A DNA stretch of 36,221 bases from JACQAI01 sp035507915 (GCA_035507915.1 DATJNS010000243.1:1-36221), one strand, 5' to 3'; counted from the first letter of the stretch, positions 1 to 8,071 are shown. Made by a program: numbers and translations. The notes: generated from the letters alone by a model not told the origin.

Positions 1-2
1 CC

Positions 3-446
3 GACGTGCCACTGACGATCGACCCGGGCGGCGTCTGGGTGCGCCCCGAAGGCACACACTACATCTGCGGCGTGTCGCCACCGTCCTGGCGCGACCCCGA
101 CGACGCACCGCTCGACGTCCAGCACGCCGAGTTCGACGACGTCGTGTGGCCGGCGCTGGCGGCGCGCGTTCCGGCTTTCGAGGCCGTCAAGCCGGTGAGC
201 GCGTGGGCCGGCTACTACGAGTACAACACGCTCGATCAGAACGGCATCGTCGGGCGCCACCCGCGGCTCGCGAACCTGATCTTCGCCAACGGCTTCTCCG
301 GCCACGGCATCCAGCAGTCGCCGGCGGTCGGCCGCGCGGTCGCCGAGCTGATCGTCCACGGCCGCTATATGAGCCTCGACCTCGCGCCGCTCGGGTTCGA
401 GCGCATCGCCGCCAACGCGCCCTTGACCGAGCTCGCCATCGTCTGA
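3..446 (+). CDS. FAD-dependent oxidoreductase, C-terminal fragment (gene starts left of window)
   Basis: The reading frame is open from the left edge and ends at a TGA at 444-446, so only about 147 C-terminal residues are present. The segment resembles the end of DAO-family flavoproteins, especially the FOXRED1-like group. It has a GGVWVRPEG substrate-domain strand, a GYYEYNTLDQNGIVGRHP stretch, and the terminal FAD-contacting motif FANGFSGHGIQQSPAVGRAVAEL. In this family that motif packs against the isoalloxazine ring, and the enzymes oxidise amines or amino acids. The N-terminal dinucleotide-binding fold lies outside the window, so the substrate cannot be judged. A GTG at 6-8 is an in-frame codon and not the true start. 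The gap to the next gene (447-565) holds a small GC-rich inverted repeat at 455-468 and nothing else recognised. Confidence 0.82.
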   Translation, partial: DVPLTIDPGGVWVRPEGTHYICGVSPPSWRDPDDAPLDVQHAEFDDVVWPALAARVPAFEAVKPVSAWAGYYEYNTLDQNGIVGRHPRLANLIFANGFSGHGIQQSPAVGRAVAELIVHGRYMSLDLAPLGFERIAANAPLTELAIV

Positions 447-565
447 CGGTGTCGGGCCGCCCGGCCCCATCGCCAAACCCTGTGACAAAACGTGGCGCCG
501 AACCGGCGGCAAATCCGCACGGGCCGGTCGAGCGTTATCCCCGTGTGGGTTTCGGGGAGGGCTCG

Positions 566-1594
566 ATGCGGACAGCAACGCGATGGCTGGCCGGCGCGGC
601 CGCGCCGGCGTGTCTTGGGCTGATTGGCGGGCTGATCGTCGGGCTGGTGGGCGGGCCCGACGCTGCCCGCGCGGCCGGCGAGTCCGACACCGCCAAGGCC
701 TTCACGACGCTCGATCAGCAGGTCGACGCCGGCCAGTACGCGGCGGCGGACAAGACCGCCACCCAGCTGCTCGACACGCTCGGCCCCGACAGCACGGATC
801 CAATGGTCGGGCGCGTGCTGTCCGATCGCGCCCGCGCCCGGCTGATGCAGGGCCACGCCGCCGACGCGGTGGATGATTACCTGAAGGCGATCGCGCACGC
901 CGACGGCCCGCAAGACCGTGCGGCCGGCTATCTCGACCTGGCGACGGCGATGAACCGGCTGCAGCTCGGCGACCACGCCTGCGCGGCGATCCGGCGCGCT
1001 TATGACCAAGCCGGCTCCGAGTTCACGCCGCTCGGCCGCGTGGCGCTCGATCAGAGCAAGGCGCTCAATTGCCCGGCCTTCGCCGACCGCGACTTCGCGC
1101 GCCTGTTCGAGCTGCCGTTCCGACTCGGCGCCAGCACCGACGGCACCGCGCTGACGGGGCTCTACGGCGATGCCGCCTACACCCGCCTGCCGACCGGCTG
1201 GACGATCGACCCGCCGGCGCTCGACAGCCCCGACGGCGTCGATGCGCGCTCGGCCAGCGGCGACGCCGTGTGCGCGATCCGGCGCAGCGACGGACCGGCA
1301 CCGATCCGCACCTATGTCGACGCGGTCGCCAAGGAGGACGTGGTGCGCGGCCGGCGCCCGAACGGCGTGCTGCTCGACGTCAACGGCCGCGAGGACCGCA
1401 TGGGCCTGCAGCGCACGGTCGAGGTCGATTTCGCGGTGCCGACGGCGAGCGCGCCGCTGCCCGGCCGGCTCGAGCTCGCGAGCCGGCTCGACAAGACCTA
1501 CGCGGTGCTGTGCCTGGCGCAGAAGCCCGACGCGGGCGACGAGGCGCGCAACGTCGCGCGCCTGATCTCGGAGTCGATGAGGTGGCGGCCATGA
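566..1594 (+). CDS. Secreted TPR-like protein of unknown function
   Basis: This encodes a 342-residue protein. The ATG at 566 is chosen because GGGGAGG (554-560) lies 5 nt upstream and because a clean signal peptide begins there: a basic start (MRTATRW), a hydrophobic stretch rich in Ala/Gly/Leu, and a likely signal peptidase site after ARA near residue 36. A longer open frame upstream lacks these features. Residues 40-160 are helical Ala-rich segments with TPR-like spacing (for example AKAFTTLDQQVDAGQYAAAD and a DAVDDYLKAIAHA segment). The C-terminal half has no family I recognise and contains a few Cys that could form disulfides in the periplasm. Its stop overlaps the start of the next gene (ATGA, 1591-1594), so it is translationally coupled to the trypsin-fold protein. 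A joint envelope role is likely, but the function is unknown. Confidence 0.8.
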   Translation: MRTATRWLAGAAAPACLGLIGGLIVGLVGGPDAARAAGESDTAKAFTTLDQQVDAGQYAAADKTATQLLDTLGPDSTDPMVGRVLSDRARARLMQGHAADAVDDYLKAIAHADGPQDRAAGYLDLATAMNRLQLGDHACAAIRRAYDQAGSEFTPLGRVALDQSKALNCPAFADRDFARLFELPFRLGASTDGTALTGLYGDAAYTRLPTGWTIDPPALDSPDGVDARSASGDAVCAIRRSDGPAPIRTYVDAVAKEDVVRGRRPNGVLLDVNGREDRMGLQRTVEVDFAVPTASAPLPGRLELASRLDKTYAVLCLAQKPDAGDEARNVARLISESMRWRP

Positions 1595-2454
1595 CGACCA
1601 ACCGGATCTGGCTCATCGTCGCGATCGTGATCGCGCTCGGCATGCTCGCGCCCACGGTGCGCGGCGAAGAAAGCGAGATCGACCAGCGCCAACCGCAGGG
1701 CAAGCCGCCGACCCAGGCCGCGACCCAGGCGAGCGATCCGACCCTGGCGGCGATCGGCCTCCTGACCGGCACCGCGTCGCGCTGCACCGCGTTCCTCGTC
1801 GGCAGCGATCGCGTCGTCGTCACCGCCGCGCACTGCGTGCTCGATCGCGACGGCAAGCCGAGCCAGGCACGCTTCGCGTTCCGGCCCGGCTATCGCGCCG
1901 GCGCGCACACGCCGGCGTTCGACGCGCACGTCGTGGTCACCGGCGGCTGGAAGCCGACCGGCGATCCGCGCCTGTCGGTCGAGCCGGTCGCCGACGACTG
2001 GGCGATCCTGGCGACCGACCAGCCGACCGGCATCGCGCCGCTGACGCTCGCCGGCGACCTCAAGCTCGACCAGCTGCGCGACCGTCCGCTGGCCTCGGTC
2101 GGCTATTCGGTCGACGTCGAGAGCGGACGCTTCGTCACCGAGGACGTGCCCTGCCGCGCCACCCACCTGCAGGACTTACGCATCGACCACACCTGCCGCG
2201 GCTCGCTCGGCGCCGCCGGCTCGCCCTTGTTCCTGCTCGGCCCGACGGACGCGCGCGGCGCGCTGGTCGGGCTGGTCGTCCAGGGTGCGGCGAGCAGCAC
2301 GGCCGAGCGTCTCGTGATCGGCCAGCTGATGGGACTCGCCGACGTGCGCGGCATCCCGGCGGTCGATTACGGCGGCCGCGCGGTGTTCGGCGGCGCGTTC
2401 GTCAACGCCGTCAAGATCGCGGCGGCCGGCGCCGAGCTGAGCGCGATGAAATAG
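1591..2454 (+). CDS. Secreted trypsin-like (S1/V8 fold) protein, probably catalytically altered
   Basis: The product is 287 residues with an N-terminal hydrophobic signal sequence (residues 5-25, ending near VRGEE). The chymotrypsin fold is indicated by TAAHC with the catalytic-type His81, by DDWAIL with Asp136 in the triad position, and by a C-terminal region around residues 201-215. In active members that last region reads GDSGGP or GNSGSP. Here it reads GAAGSP, with Ala209 (GCC at 2215-2217) where the nucleophilic serine should be. Cys residues near His81 and at 202 fit the usual disulfides. The ATG overlaps the stop of the upstream secreted protein by four bases, implying coupled expression. 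I infer a binding or scaffold pseudoprotease, though use of a nearby Ser (205 or 211) cannot be excluded. The fold assignment is firm; loss of activity is an inference. Confidence 0.85.
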   Translation: MTTNRIWLIVAIVIALGMLAPTVRGEESEIDQRQPQGKPPTQAATQASDPTLAAIGLLTGTASRCTAFLVGSDRVVVTAAHCVLDRDGKPSQARFAFRPGYRAGAHTPAFDAHVVVTGGWKPTGDPRLSVEPVADDWAILATDQPTGIAPLTLAGDLKLDQLRDRPLASVGYSVDVESGRFVTEDVPCRATHLQDLRIDHTCRGSLGAAGSPLFLLGPTDARGALVGLVVQGAASSTAERLVIGQLMGLADVRGIPAVDYGGRAVFGGAFVNAVKIAAAGAELSAMK

Positions 2455-2575
2455 ATCGCCGCCGCCGACGCTCGGCGCCGACGGGAAGCGCCGGCACGCC
2501 CGAACCGCAGCGCATCGCCTGGGGACCCGCTATGCTGGCCCGCGGCCGGGCGGGATGCGGACGGGGGATGTGCGG

Positions 2576-3799
2576 ATGGCGGAGCGGACGGCGCACTTCG
2601 TCAGTCATCTCGAATGCGCGCTGACCGGCGCGCGCCAGCCGGCCGACCGGGTGAGCGGCCTGTCGGCGGCCGGCAAGCCCCTCCTGGTGCGCTACGACCT
2701 CGCGGCGCTCGCGCGCGCCGTCACCAAAGCCGACCTCGCGGCCCGGCCGCCCGACATGTGGCGCTACCGCGAGTTCCTGCCGATCCGGCGCGCCGCCGAC
2801 ATCGTGTCGCTCGGCGAGACCATGACGCCGCTGATCGCCGCGCCGCGCATGGCAGCGGCGCTCGGCGGCGGCCCGCTCTACGTCAAGGACGAGGGCCGGC
2901 TGCCGACCGGCTCGTTCAAGGCGCGCGGTCTCGCGGTCGCGGTCTCGATGGCCAAGGGATTCGGGCTCGAGCGCCTCGCCATGCCGACCGCGGGCAACGC
3001 CGGCGCCGCGCTCGCCGCCTACGGCGCGCGCGCCGGCATCGAGACCTTCGTGTTCTGCCCCGACGATGCGCCGGCCGTCACGGTCGCGGAGAGCGCGCTG
3101 TTCACCCGCCATGTCTGGCGCGTCAACGGCATCATCACCGAGCTCGCGCCGATCCTGCAGGGCGGCAAGAGTGCGCGCGGCTGGTTCGACGTCTCGACCT
3201 TGAAGGAGCCCTATCGCGTCGAAGGCAAGAAGACGATGGGGCTCGAGCTCGCCGAGCAGTTCGGCTGGGATCTGCCCGACGCGATCTTCTACCCGACCGG
3301 CGGCGGCACCGGCCTGATCGGCATGTGGAAGGCGTTCGACGAGCTCGAGGCGATCGGCTGGATCGGATCCAAGCGGCCGCGCCTGGTCGCCGTGCAGTCG
3401 CGCACCTGCGCGCCGATCGTGCGCGCCTTCGAGCAGGGCGCCGACGTCGCCGAGCCGTGGCCGAACCCGCACACCGACGTGCCCGGCGTGCGGGTGCCGC
3501 AGACGCTCGGCGACTTCCTGATCCTGCGCGCGCTGCGCGCGACCGGCGGCTTCGCGATCGCATTCGACGACGCCGACGTCGAGCCGGCGCGCGCCGAGCT
3601 CGCCCGGCAGGACGGCATCCACGTGTGCCCCGAGGGCGCCGCGACCCTGGTCGCCTATCGCCAGGCGCTGACGCGCGGCCTGGTCGGGCCGCGCGATCGC
3701 GTCGTGCTGTTCAACTGCGCCAACGGTCTCAAGTACGCGATGGCGCCGGTCGGCCGCACGCTCGACCGCCACGCTCCGATCGACTACGCGGCGCTCTAG
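2576..3799 (+). CDS. Threonine-synthase-like PLP-dependent enzyme
   Basis: This is a 407-residue fold-type II PLP enzyme of the threonine synthase / COG0498 group. Lys115 in GSFKARG is the expected Schiff-base lysine. PTAGNAGAALAAYGARAG is the Asn-containing substrate-carboxylate loop, and PTGGGTGLIGMWKAF is the glycine-rich phosphate-binding loop. The N-terminal HLECALTG segment resembles the short CxxC/G segment at the start of bacterial ThrC proteins, with only one Cys kept. Threonine synthases convert O-phosphohomoserine to threonine. Without hom or thrB nearby, this could instead act on a related substrate such as a threonine/serine or diaminopropionate-type compound. An ATG at 2555 is also in frame, but 2576 is preferred because GGGGGA (2563-2568) sits 7 nt before it. 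The gene converges with the next one, 9 nt away. Confidence 0.85.
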   Translation: MAERTAHFVSHLECALTGARQPADRVSGLSAAGKPLLVRYDLAALARAVTKADLAARPPDMWRYREFLPIRRAADIVSLGETMTPLIAAPRMAAALGGGPLYVKDEGRLPTGSFKARGLAVAVSMAKGFGLERLAMPTAGNAGAALAAYGARAGIETFVFCPDDAPAVTVAESALFTRHVWRVNGIITELAPILQGGKSARGWFDVSTLKEPYRVEGKKTMGLELAEQFGWDLPDAIFYPTGGGTGLIGMWKAFDELEAIGWIGSKRPRLVAVQSRTCAPIVRAFEQGADVAEPWPNPHTDVPGVRVPQTLGDFLILRALRATGGFAIAFDDADVEPARAELARQDGIHVCPEGAATLVAYRQALTRGLVGPRDRVVLFNCANGLKYAMAPVGRTLDRHAPIDYAAL

Positions 3800-3808
3800 C
3801 CGGCGCGC

Positions 3809-4180
3809 CTAGTCGGCACCGCTTCCGGTGTCCGGCGTCGCGCTGCCCGACGAGCCGTACGACGGGCCGGACAGCTCGCCGCGGCTCACGATGGCGCCGG
3901 CGCCCAGACCGTCGAGCGTGGTCCGATCGAGCGCCGCGGTCACCGGCAGGTGGTTGCGCTGCTGAAAGCGCTCGATGGCGCGCCTGGTCCGCGGTCCGAC
4001 GACGCCGGTGATCCGACCGTCGTAGTAGCCGCGATCCTGCAGGGCCTCCTGGGCGAACCGCACCGCGTTCGCCGTGGGGCCGGTGGCGGCCTGCGCGGTA
4101 TCCGTGCTGCCTTGGGCGAAGCATGCGCCGCCGCTCGCGACCGCGAGCGCCGACGCCGTGATGAGGAGGAAACGTCGCAT
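3809..4180 (-). CDS. Secreted peptidoglycan-binding-domain protein
   Basis: The product is 123 residues. Residues 1-22 form a signal peptide (MRRFLLITASALAVASGG) with a probable cut after CFA. Residues about 38-92 match the PG_binding_1 fold: an AVRFAQEALQDRGYYDGRITG helix-turn, then VVGPRTRRAIERFQQRNHLPVTAALD and a terminal TLDGLG. In such domains the G-x-x-G-P-x-T-x-x-A-I-x-x-F-Q core marks the family. The C-terminus is a low-complexity Gly/Ser tail (SGPSYGSSGSATPDTGSGAD). No catalytic domain is attached, so it would act as a periplasmic cell-wall-binding protein. The start is supported by GGAGG a few bases upstream on the minus strand (4185-4189). It lies downstream of the ArsC-like gene on the same strand, separated by a hairpin. 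Confidence 0.85.
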   Translation of the reverse strand: MRRFLLITASALAVASGGACFAQGSTDTAQAATGPTANAVRFAQEALQDRGYYDGRITGVVGPRTRRAIERFQQRNHLPVTAALDRTTLDGLGAGAIVSRGELSGPSYGSSGSATPDTGSGAD

Positions 4181-4226
4181 AGGGCCTCCAAACCGAGAGG
4201 GTCTCGATGGCGTGCTGCGACGACAA

Positions 4227-4254
4227 CGCGGGAGCGCGCGGAGCCGCTCCCGCG
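4227..4254 (-). terminator. Hairpin between arsC-like gene and peptidoglycan-binding gene
   Basis: A perfect 10-bp inverted repeat, CGCGGGAGCG at 4227-4236 and CGCTCCCGCG at 4245-4254, encloses an 8-nt loop. It starts 64 nt beyond the stop of the ArsC-like gene in the direction of transcription. There is no U-run after it, so it is at best a weak or Rho-assisted terminator, or an mRNA-end stabiliser. Confidence 0.4.
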
Positions 4255-4318
4255 CGCGAATGACGCGCCGTGGCTCGCGGACGGCGACGCGGCGCCCGCG
4301 TGACTGCCGGGCGGCGGC

Positions 4319-4840
4319 TCAGCTCGCTTCGGTCGGCTGCGCGGCGGAGACGCCGATGTCGGCGAGACGATGCTGCAGGGTCAGGCGGTCGAGGCCGGCG
4401 ATCGGCAGGCTGGCGAACAGCTTGACGCGGGTCTCGAGCTCCCAGAAGGCGCGGCGGAACGCCGCCCATTGGGCCTCCTCGCTGCCGGTCACGGCGGCGG
4501 GATCCGGGATGCCCCAGTGGGCCGTGACGGGATTGCCCGGCCAGTTCGGGCGGGGCGCCGCGGCGGCCTGGTCGCAGACCATGAACACGAAGTCCATCCG
4601 CGGCGCGTCGGCGCGCGCGAACTCGTCCCAGCTCTTGCTCCGCATGCCTTCGGGGGTTGCCAAATCGAGCGACCGCAACAGCTTCACGGTCAACGGGTGC
4701 ACCTCGCCCCGGGGCGCGGTGCCCGCGCTGAAGCCGCGCAGGCGGCCTTTGCCCCAATGGTTGAGCAGGGCCTCCGCCATGATGCTGCGCGCCGAATTGC
4801 CGGTGCAGATGAAGAGGACGTTGTAGGTGCGTTCCGCCAT
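4319..4840 (-). CDS. ArsC-like arsenate reductase / low-molecular-weight phosphatase family protein
   Basis: This is a 173-residue protein of the low-molecular-weight tyrosine phosphatase fold. The P-loop CTGNSARS has the nucleophile Cys12 and anion-binding Arg18, and the general-acid Asp lies in WGIPDPA (Asp113). The whole protein matches the proteobacterial ArsC branch of this fold, which reduces arsenate to arsenite for export. A second Cys is present in FMVCDQ (Cys89). The position that in typical family members carries a further Cys (VCDNAAGE-x-CP-x-WPG, recalled from family knowledge) is Arg97 here, so the redox relay may be altered. No arsR, arsB or acr3 lies nearby. A Pho box 50 bp upstream suggests induction on phosphate starvation, when high-affinity phosphate uptake also brings in arsenate. 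An alternative is a genuine small phosphatase. Confidence 0.83.
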   Translation of the reverse strand: MAERTYNVLFICTGNSARSIMAEALLNHWGKGRLRGFSAGTAPRGEVHPLTVKLLRSLDLATPEGMRSKSWDEFARADAPRMDFVFMVCDQAAAAPRPNWPGNPVTAHWGIPDPAAVTGSEEAQWAAFRRAFWELETRVKLFASLPIAGLDRLTLQHRLADIGVSAAQPTEAS

Positions 4841-4850
4841 GGCCCCCGCG

Positions 4851-4872
4851 CCCCGTCACGACGATGACGGGG
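4851..4872 (-). repeat. Inverted repeat in the arsC-like leader
   Basis: CCCCGTCA at 4851-4858 and TGACGGGG at 4865-4872 form a perfect 8-bp stem with a 6-nt loop. It lies 10 nt before the ATG at 4840, between the predicted promoter and the start codon. It may be an operator or an mRNA leader hairpin affecting ribosome access. No known binding-site consensus was matched. Confidence 0.5.
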
Positions 4873-4890
4873 ATTTCCTACCAAAACGCC

Positions 4891-4908
4891 GTGACATGCG
4901 CGTGACAG
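4891..4908 (-). promoter_or_regulatory. Pho box (predicted PhoB site) upstream of arsC-like gene
   Basis: Read on the minus strand, the site is CTGTCAC-GCGC-ATGTCAC: two 7-bp direct repeats separated by 4 bp. This matches the classic PhoB unit CTGTCAT-N4-CTGTCAT in layout and in nearly all positions. A -10-like TAGGAA (4880-4875) begins 10 bp downstream, the usual distance at PhoB-activated promoters, which lack a good -35. The start codon follows at 4840. The regulated gene would be the ArsC-like reductase. Confidence 0.7.
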
Positions 4909-5023
4909 AAGCGGCGCTTCGCGCCTGAGCAATCGGGCGTTACCGCGGTTTCGCAATCTCGACGTGACGGATCCCGATACCGGCTGTGGCGTCTCGACGA
5001 TGATCCGATTGGGCGCGAGCCGC

Positions 5024-5596
5024 TCAGCGCGCGGGCAGCGCGCGGGCGCCCAGGCTGGCGGCCGCCTGCACGACGGCGGCGTTGAACGCATTCAGCCGCT
5101 GGACCTTGTCGGGCACGAGGTCGAAGGCGACCTGCGCGCGCGCGGGATTGCCGGCGCGCGCCACGTACCAGCGCCACACGTCCGGCGACTCGGCGAGCAG
5201 CCAGATCTTGAAGTCGTTGTCGCCGGCCGGCACCGCCGCCGGGTCGGCGTCGCCCACCACCGTGACGCTGTCGAAGACGTGGGCGCGCCGCAGCGCCTCG
5301 ACGTTGGCGATCACGCCGATCTGCAACACGTCGACCATGAAGGCGACGGTTTCGGGAGCCGCCGGCTTGCCGGCCGGGCGCCGGATGCCGTTGGCCTCGA
5401 TCAGGGCGCGATCGGGCAGCGCGATCAGGGCGCGGCCGCCGAGCCGCGGCGAAGCCGGCGCGACCGAAGCGCTGTCACGCGCGGCCTCGTCGCGCAACGC
5501 CGCGAGCGCCGCGTCGGGCGACGGCGACGGCGGCTCGTGCCGGCCGCACGCGGCCAGCATCCCGATGAGCAGCAGGGCGACCCAGGCCTGGCGCAT
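5024..5596 (-). CDS. Predicted lipoprotein of unknown function
   Basis: A 190-residue protein with a lipoprotein signal: MRQAWVALLLIGMLAAC, where LAAC is the lipobox and Cys17 is the lipidated residue, followed by a Pro/Ser-rich linker (GRHEPPSPSPD). The mature part is an alpha/beta domain of about 150 residues including VAFMVDVLQIGVIANVEAL and FKIWLLAESPDVWRWYVARAG. I do not recognise it as a named family. The start is supported by GGAGGA just upstream on the minus strand. It lies directly downstream of the TRAP permease genes, separated by 74 bp, and is likely an envelope protein. Any link with the transporter is only positional. Confidence 0.75.
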   Translation of the reverse strand: MRQAWVALLLIGMLAACGRHEPPSPSPDAALAALRDEAARDSASVAPASPRLGGRALIALPDRALIEANGIRRPAGKPAAPETVAFMVDVLQIGVIANVEALRRAHVFDSVTVVGDADPAAVPAGDNDFKIWLLAESPDVWRWYVARAGNPARAQVAFDLVPDKVQRLNAFNAAVVQAAASLGARALPAR

Positions 5597-5670
5597 TGCC
5601 TTCCTCCGCTGGCCAGTCTATGCGCCCGCGACGGCTTGACCAGCGCCGCCGCAGCCTCCGGCTATTCCCA

Positions 5671-7266
5671 CTATTTGCCGAACACCGGCGGACCGTTGTC
5701 CTCGTCGGGCTGCTGCGGCACCTCGATGTGGATCTTGGTCGGATCGACGGTCGACGGCGCATCGAGGAACACGGTCACCGAATAAGGCACCGCGATCACG
5801 ATCAGGACCATCACCATCTGGAGCAGCACCCACGGGATCGAGCCCCAGTAGATGTCCGTGCTCTTGACCTCCTTGGGCGCGATCGAGCGCAGATAGAACA
5901 GCGCGAAGCCGAACGGCGGGTGCATGAACGAAGTCTGCATGTTCACGCACAGCATGACGCCGAACCAGATCAGCGCGGCGTCGGCGCCGACCACGGGCGC
6001 CAGCATCTTCTGCGCCACCGGCGCCAGCATCGGCACGATGATGAAGGCGATCTCGAAGAAATCGTGGAAGAACGCCAGGAAGAACACGAACAGGTTGACG
6101 ACGACCAGGAAGCCCCAGACGCCGCCCGGCAGCGACGTCAGCATGCTCTCGACCCACCGGCTGCCGTCGACGCCCTGGAAGGTGATCGAGAAGCAGGTGG
6201 CGCCGACCAGGATGAAGGCGACCATCGCGGTGATCCGCATGGTCGTCTCGAACGCCTGGACGATCAGCGTGCGCAGCGCCCTGTGCTGCCAGGCGCGCCA
6301 GCACAGCCAGACGATCGCGGCGAACATCACGGTGAAGACCGCGCGGAACAACGGCGATCCGAAGGCCCAGAAGCCGATCGTCGTGCCGACGACCGCGGCG
6401 GCGCAGCCGCCCCAGAACATCGCCTTGTCGAACCGCGTGAGCGGGGCGTTGCGCACCACCGCGAGCACGACCGCGCCGACCGTGCCCATCGCGCCCGCCT
6501 CGGTCGGCGTCGCGAGCCCCATCATGATCGTGCCGAGCACGAGGAAGATCAGCACCGCCGACGGAATGATGCCCCAGGCGCACTTGATCAGCAGCGGCGT
6601 GCCCTTCAGGGTGCGCGGCACCGCCGGCACCGCCTGCGGCTTGGCGATGCTGAGATAGAGCGTGTAGGCCGCGAACAGCGCGATCTGCAGCAGCGACGGC
6701 CCCCAGGCGCCGAGATACATGTCGCCGACCGACTTGCCGAGCTGATCGGCGAGCACGATCAGGACGAGCGACGGCGGCACCAGCTGCGTGATCGTGCCGG
6801 ACGCCGCGAGCACGCCGGTCGCGTAGCGCATGTCGTAGCGGTGCCGCATCATCACGGGCAGCGTGATGAGCGCCATGGCGATCACCTGCGCCGCCACCGT
6901 GCCGGTGATCGCGCCCAGGATGAAGCCGACGATGATGGTCGAGTAGCCGAGCCCGCCGCGCACCGGGCCGAACAGCTGACCCATCGATTCGAGCATGTCC
7001 TCGGCCAGCCCGCACTTCTCCAGCACCGCGCCCATGAACGTGAAGAACGGGATCGCGAGCAGGAGCTCGTTCGACAGGATGCTGCCGAACACGCGGCCCG
7101 GGATCGCCTGGAGGAACGGCCAGGTGAAGTAGCCGAAGTCGATCGCGAGGAAGCCGAAGGAGAGCCCGACCGCGGCGAGCGAGAAGGCGACCGGGTAGCC
7201 GATGATCATGAAGACGACCAGCCCGCCGAACATCACGGGCGGGAAGTACTCGAGAGGAATCACCAT
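5671..7266 (-). CDS. dctM: TRAP transporter large permease subunit (DctM family)
   Basis: A 531-residue integral membrane protein with about a dozen hydrophobic segments. It opens with the typical DctM start (two N-terminal helices with a GYPVAFSLAAVGL segment). FTFMGAVLEKCGLAEDMLESM and the conserved GAITGTVAAQVIAMALITLPVM region follow, and GLATPTEAGAMGTVGAVV is the family hallmark in the middle. It is longer than the common 430-residue form because of an insertion after that motif (residues about 290-340), as in a known subset of large TRAP permeases. It would form the Na+-driven channel for a carboxylate or similar anion together with the small subunit encoded 10 nt upstream. No periplasmic binding protein gene (dctP or TAXI) is adjacent, which is unusual. 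Confidence 0.92.
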   Translation of the reverse strand: MVIPLEYFPPVMFGGLVVFMIIGYPVAFSLAAVGLSFGFLAIDFGYFTWPFLQAIPGRVFGSILSNELLLAIPFFTFMGAVLEKCGLAEDMLESMGQLFGPVRGGLGYSTIIVGFILGAITGTVAAQVIAMALITLPVMMRHRYDMRYATGVLAASGTITQLVPPSLVLIVLADQLGKSVGDMYLGAWGPSLLQIALFAAYTLYLSIAKPQAVPAVPRTLKGTPLLIKCAWGIIPSAVLIFLVLGTIMMGLATPTEAGAMGTVGAVVLAVVRNAPLTRFDKAMFWGGCAAAVVGTTIGFWAFGSPLFRAVFTVMFAAIVWLCWRAWQHRALRTLIVQAFETTMRITAMVAFILVGATCFSITFQGVDGSRWVESMLTSLPGGVWGFLVVVNLFVFFLAFFHDFFEIAFIIVPMLAPVAQKMLAPVVGADAALIWFGVMLCVNMQTSFMHPPFGFALFYLRSIAPKEVKSTDIYWGSIPWVLLQMVMVLIVIAVPYSVTVFLDAPSTVDPTKIHIEVPQQPDEDNGPPVFGK

Positions 7267-7276
7267 CGCCGCGGCC

Positions 7277-7822
7277 TCACTGGGTCGGCCGCTCGTAGTG
7301 CGCCTCGAGACTCTCGACCGGGATGCCGTTCAGGAAGGCGATGCGCTTGATCAGCTCCGAGACGCCCTGCAGCGCGACCAGCGCGAAGCCGACCGGCATC
7401 ACGAGCTTGATCGGCCAGCGCACCAGCCCGCCGGCGTTGCCCGACTGCTCGAGCACGGCATAGGACTGCGCGAAGAACGGCCAGCTGAGCCAGGCGAGGA
7501 TGATGCAGGCCGGCAGGAGGAAGATCAGCGTGCCAAGGATGTCGATCCACAGCTGGCCGCGCCGCGACAGGAGCATGTAGATGATGTCGACCCGGACGTG
7601 CTCGTTGCGCTTCAGCGTGTAGGACGCGCCGAGCATCACGATGATCGCGAACATGTACCACTGGACTTCGAGCCAGGCGTTCGAGCTCGCGTCGTAGGCG
7701 TAGCGCACCATGGCGTTGCCCGCGCTGACGATGCACGAGAGCACGACCATCCAGTTCGCGAAGATCCCGATCTTTTCGTTGATCTTGTCGATCACGGCGC
7801 ACAGCGCCAGCAGCAACGACAT
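7277..7822 (-). CDS. dctQ: TRAP transporter small permease subunit (DctQ family)
   Basis: A 181-residue membrane protein with four predicted hydrophobic segments. The middle carries the DctQ signature: SNAWLEVQWYMFAIIVMLGASYTLKRNEHVRVDI, containing the conserved E-x-Q-W-Y and R-x-x-x-H-V-R-V-D elements. It precedes dctM by 10 nt, as in most TRAP operons. A GGGGGAGG sits only one base before the ATG at 7822, too close for a normal ribosome site, so translation may begin at a slightly later codon. The upstream 249 bp (7823-8071), shared with the divergent aldo/keto reductase gene, should hold both promoters. I could not pick out convincing -35/-10 pairs there. Confidence 0.9.
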   Translation of the reverse strand: MSLLLALCAVIDKINEKIGIFANWMVVLSCIVSAGNAMVRYAYDASSNAWLEVQWYMFAIIVMLGASYTLKRNEHVRVDIIYMLLSRRGQLWIDILGTLIFLLPACIILAWLSWPFFAQSYAVLEQSGNAGGLVRWPIKLVMPVGFALVALQGVSELIKRIAFLNGIPVESLEAHYERPTQ

Positions 7823-8071
7823 GCCTCCCCCAGCCTTACGAACGTCGGCAAACCAACCGGGTCGGCACGTCCGGTACGCGGCTCACCCCTCCCGCGCGTC
7901 TCTATAACCGGGCGCGCCGACCAGGGCTAGGGGGCTAGACTGTCACGGCGGTCGGCGGGGCGCCGGCGTGACGGGCCGTCGGCGCGGCTTGCCGCCCGGC
8001 CGCGCATTCGTCATGGTCGGCAGGCCGTCGGGCGAAGCATCCGGGCGGCGTCGAGGCGGCGGAGTCGCGAC

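Noticed and set aside
5618..7015. Second protein-coding frame overlapping dctM on the minus strand
   Set aside because: It is a frame-shifted shadow of dctM with His/Arg/Gly-rich translation and no membrane pattern.
7940..7946. Single CTGTCAC upstream of the aldo/keto reductase as a Pho box
   Set aside because: No second half-site follows at 4-bp spacing, so it is probably chance.
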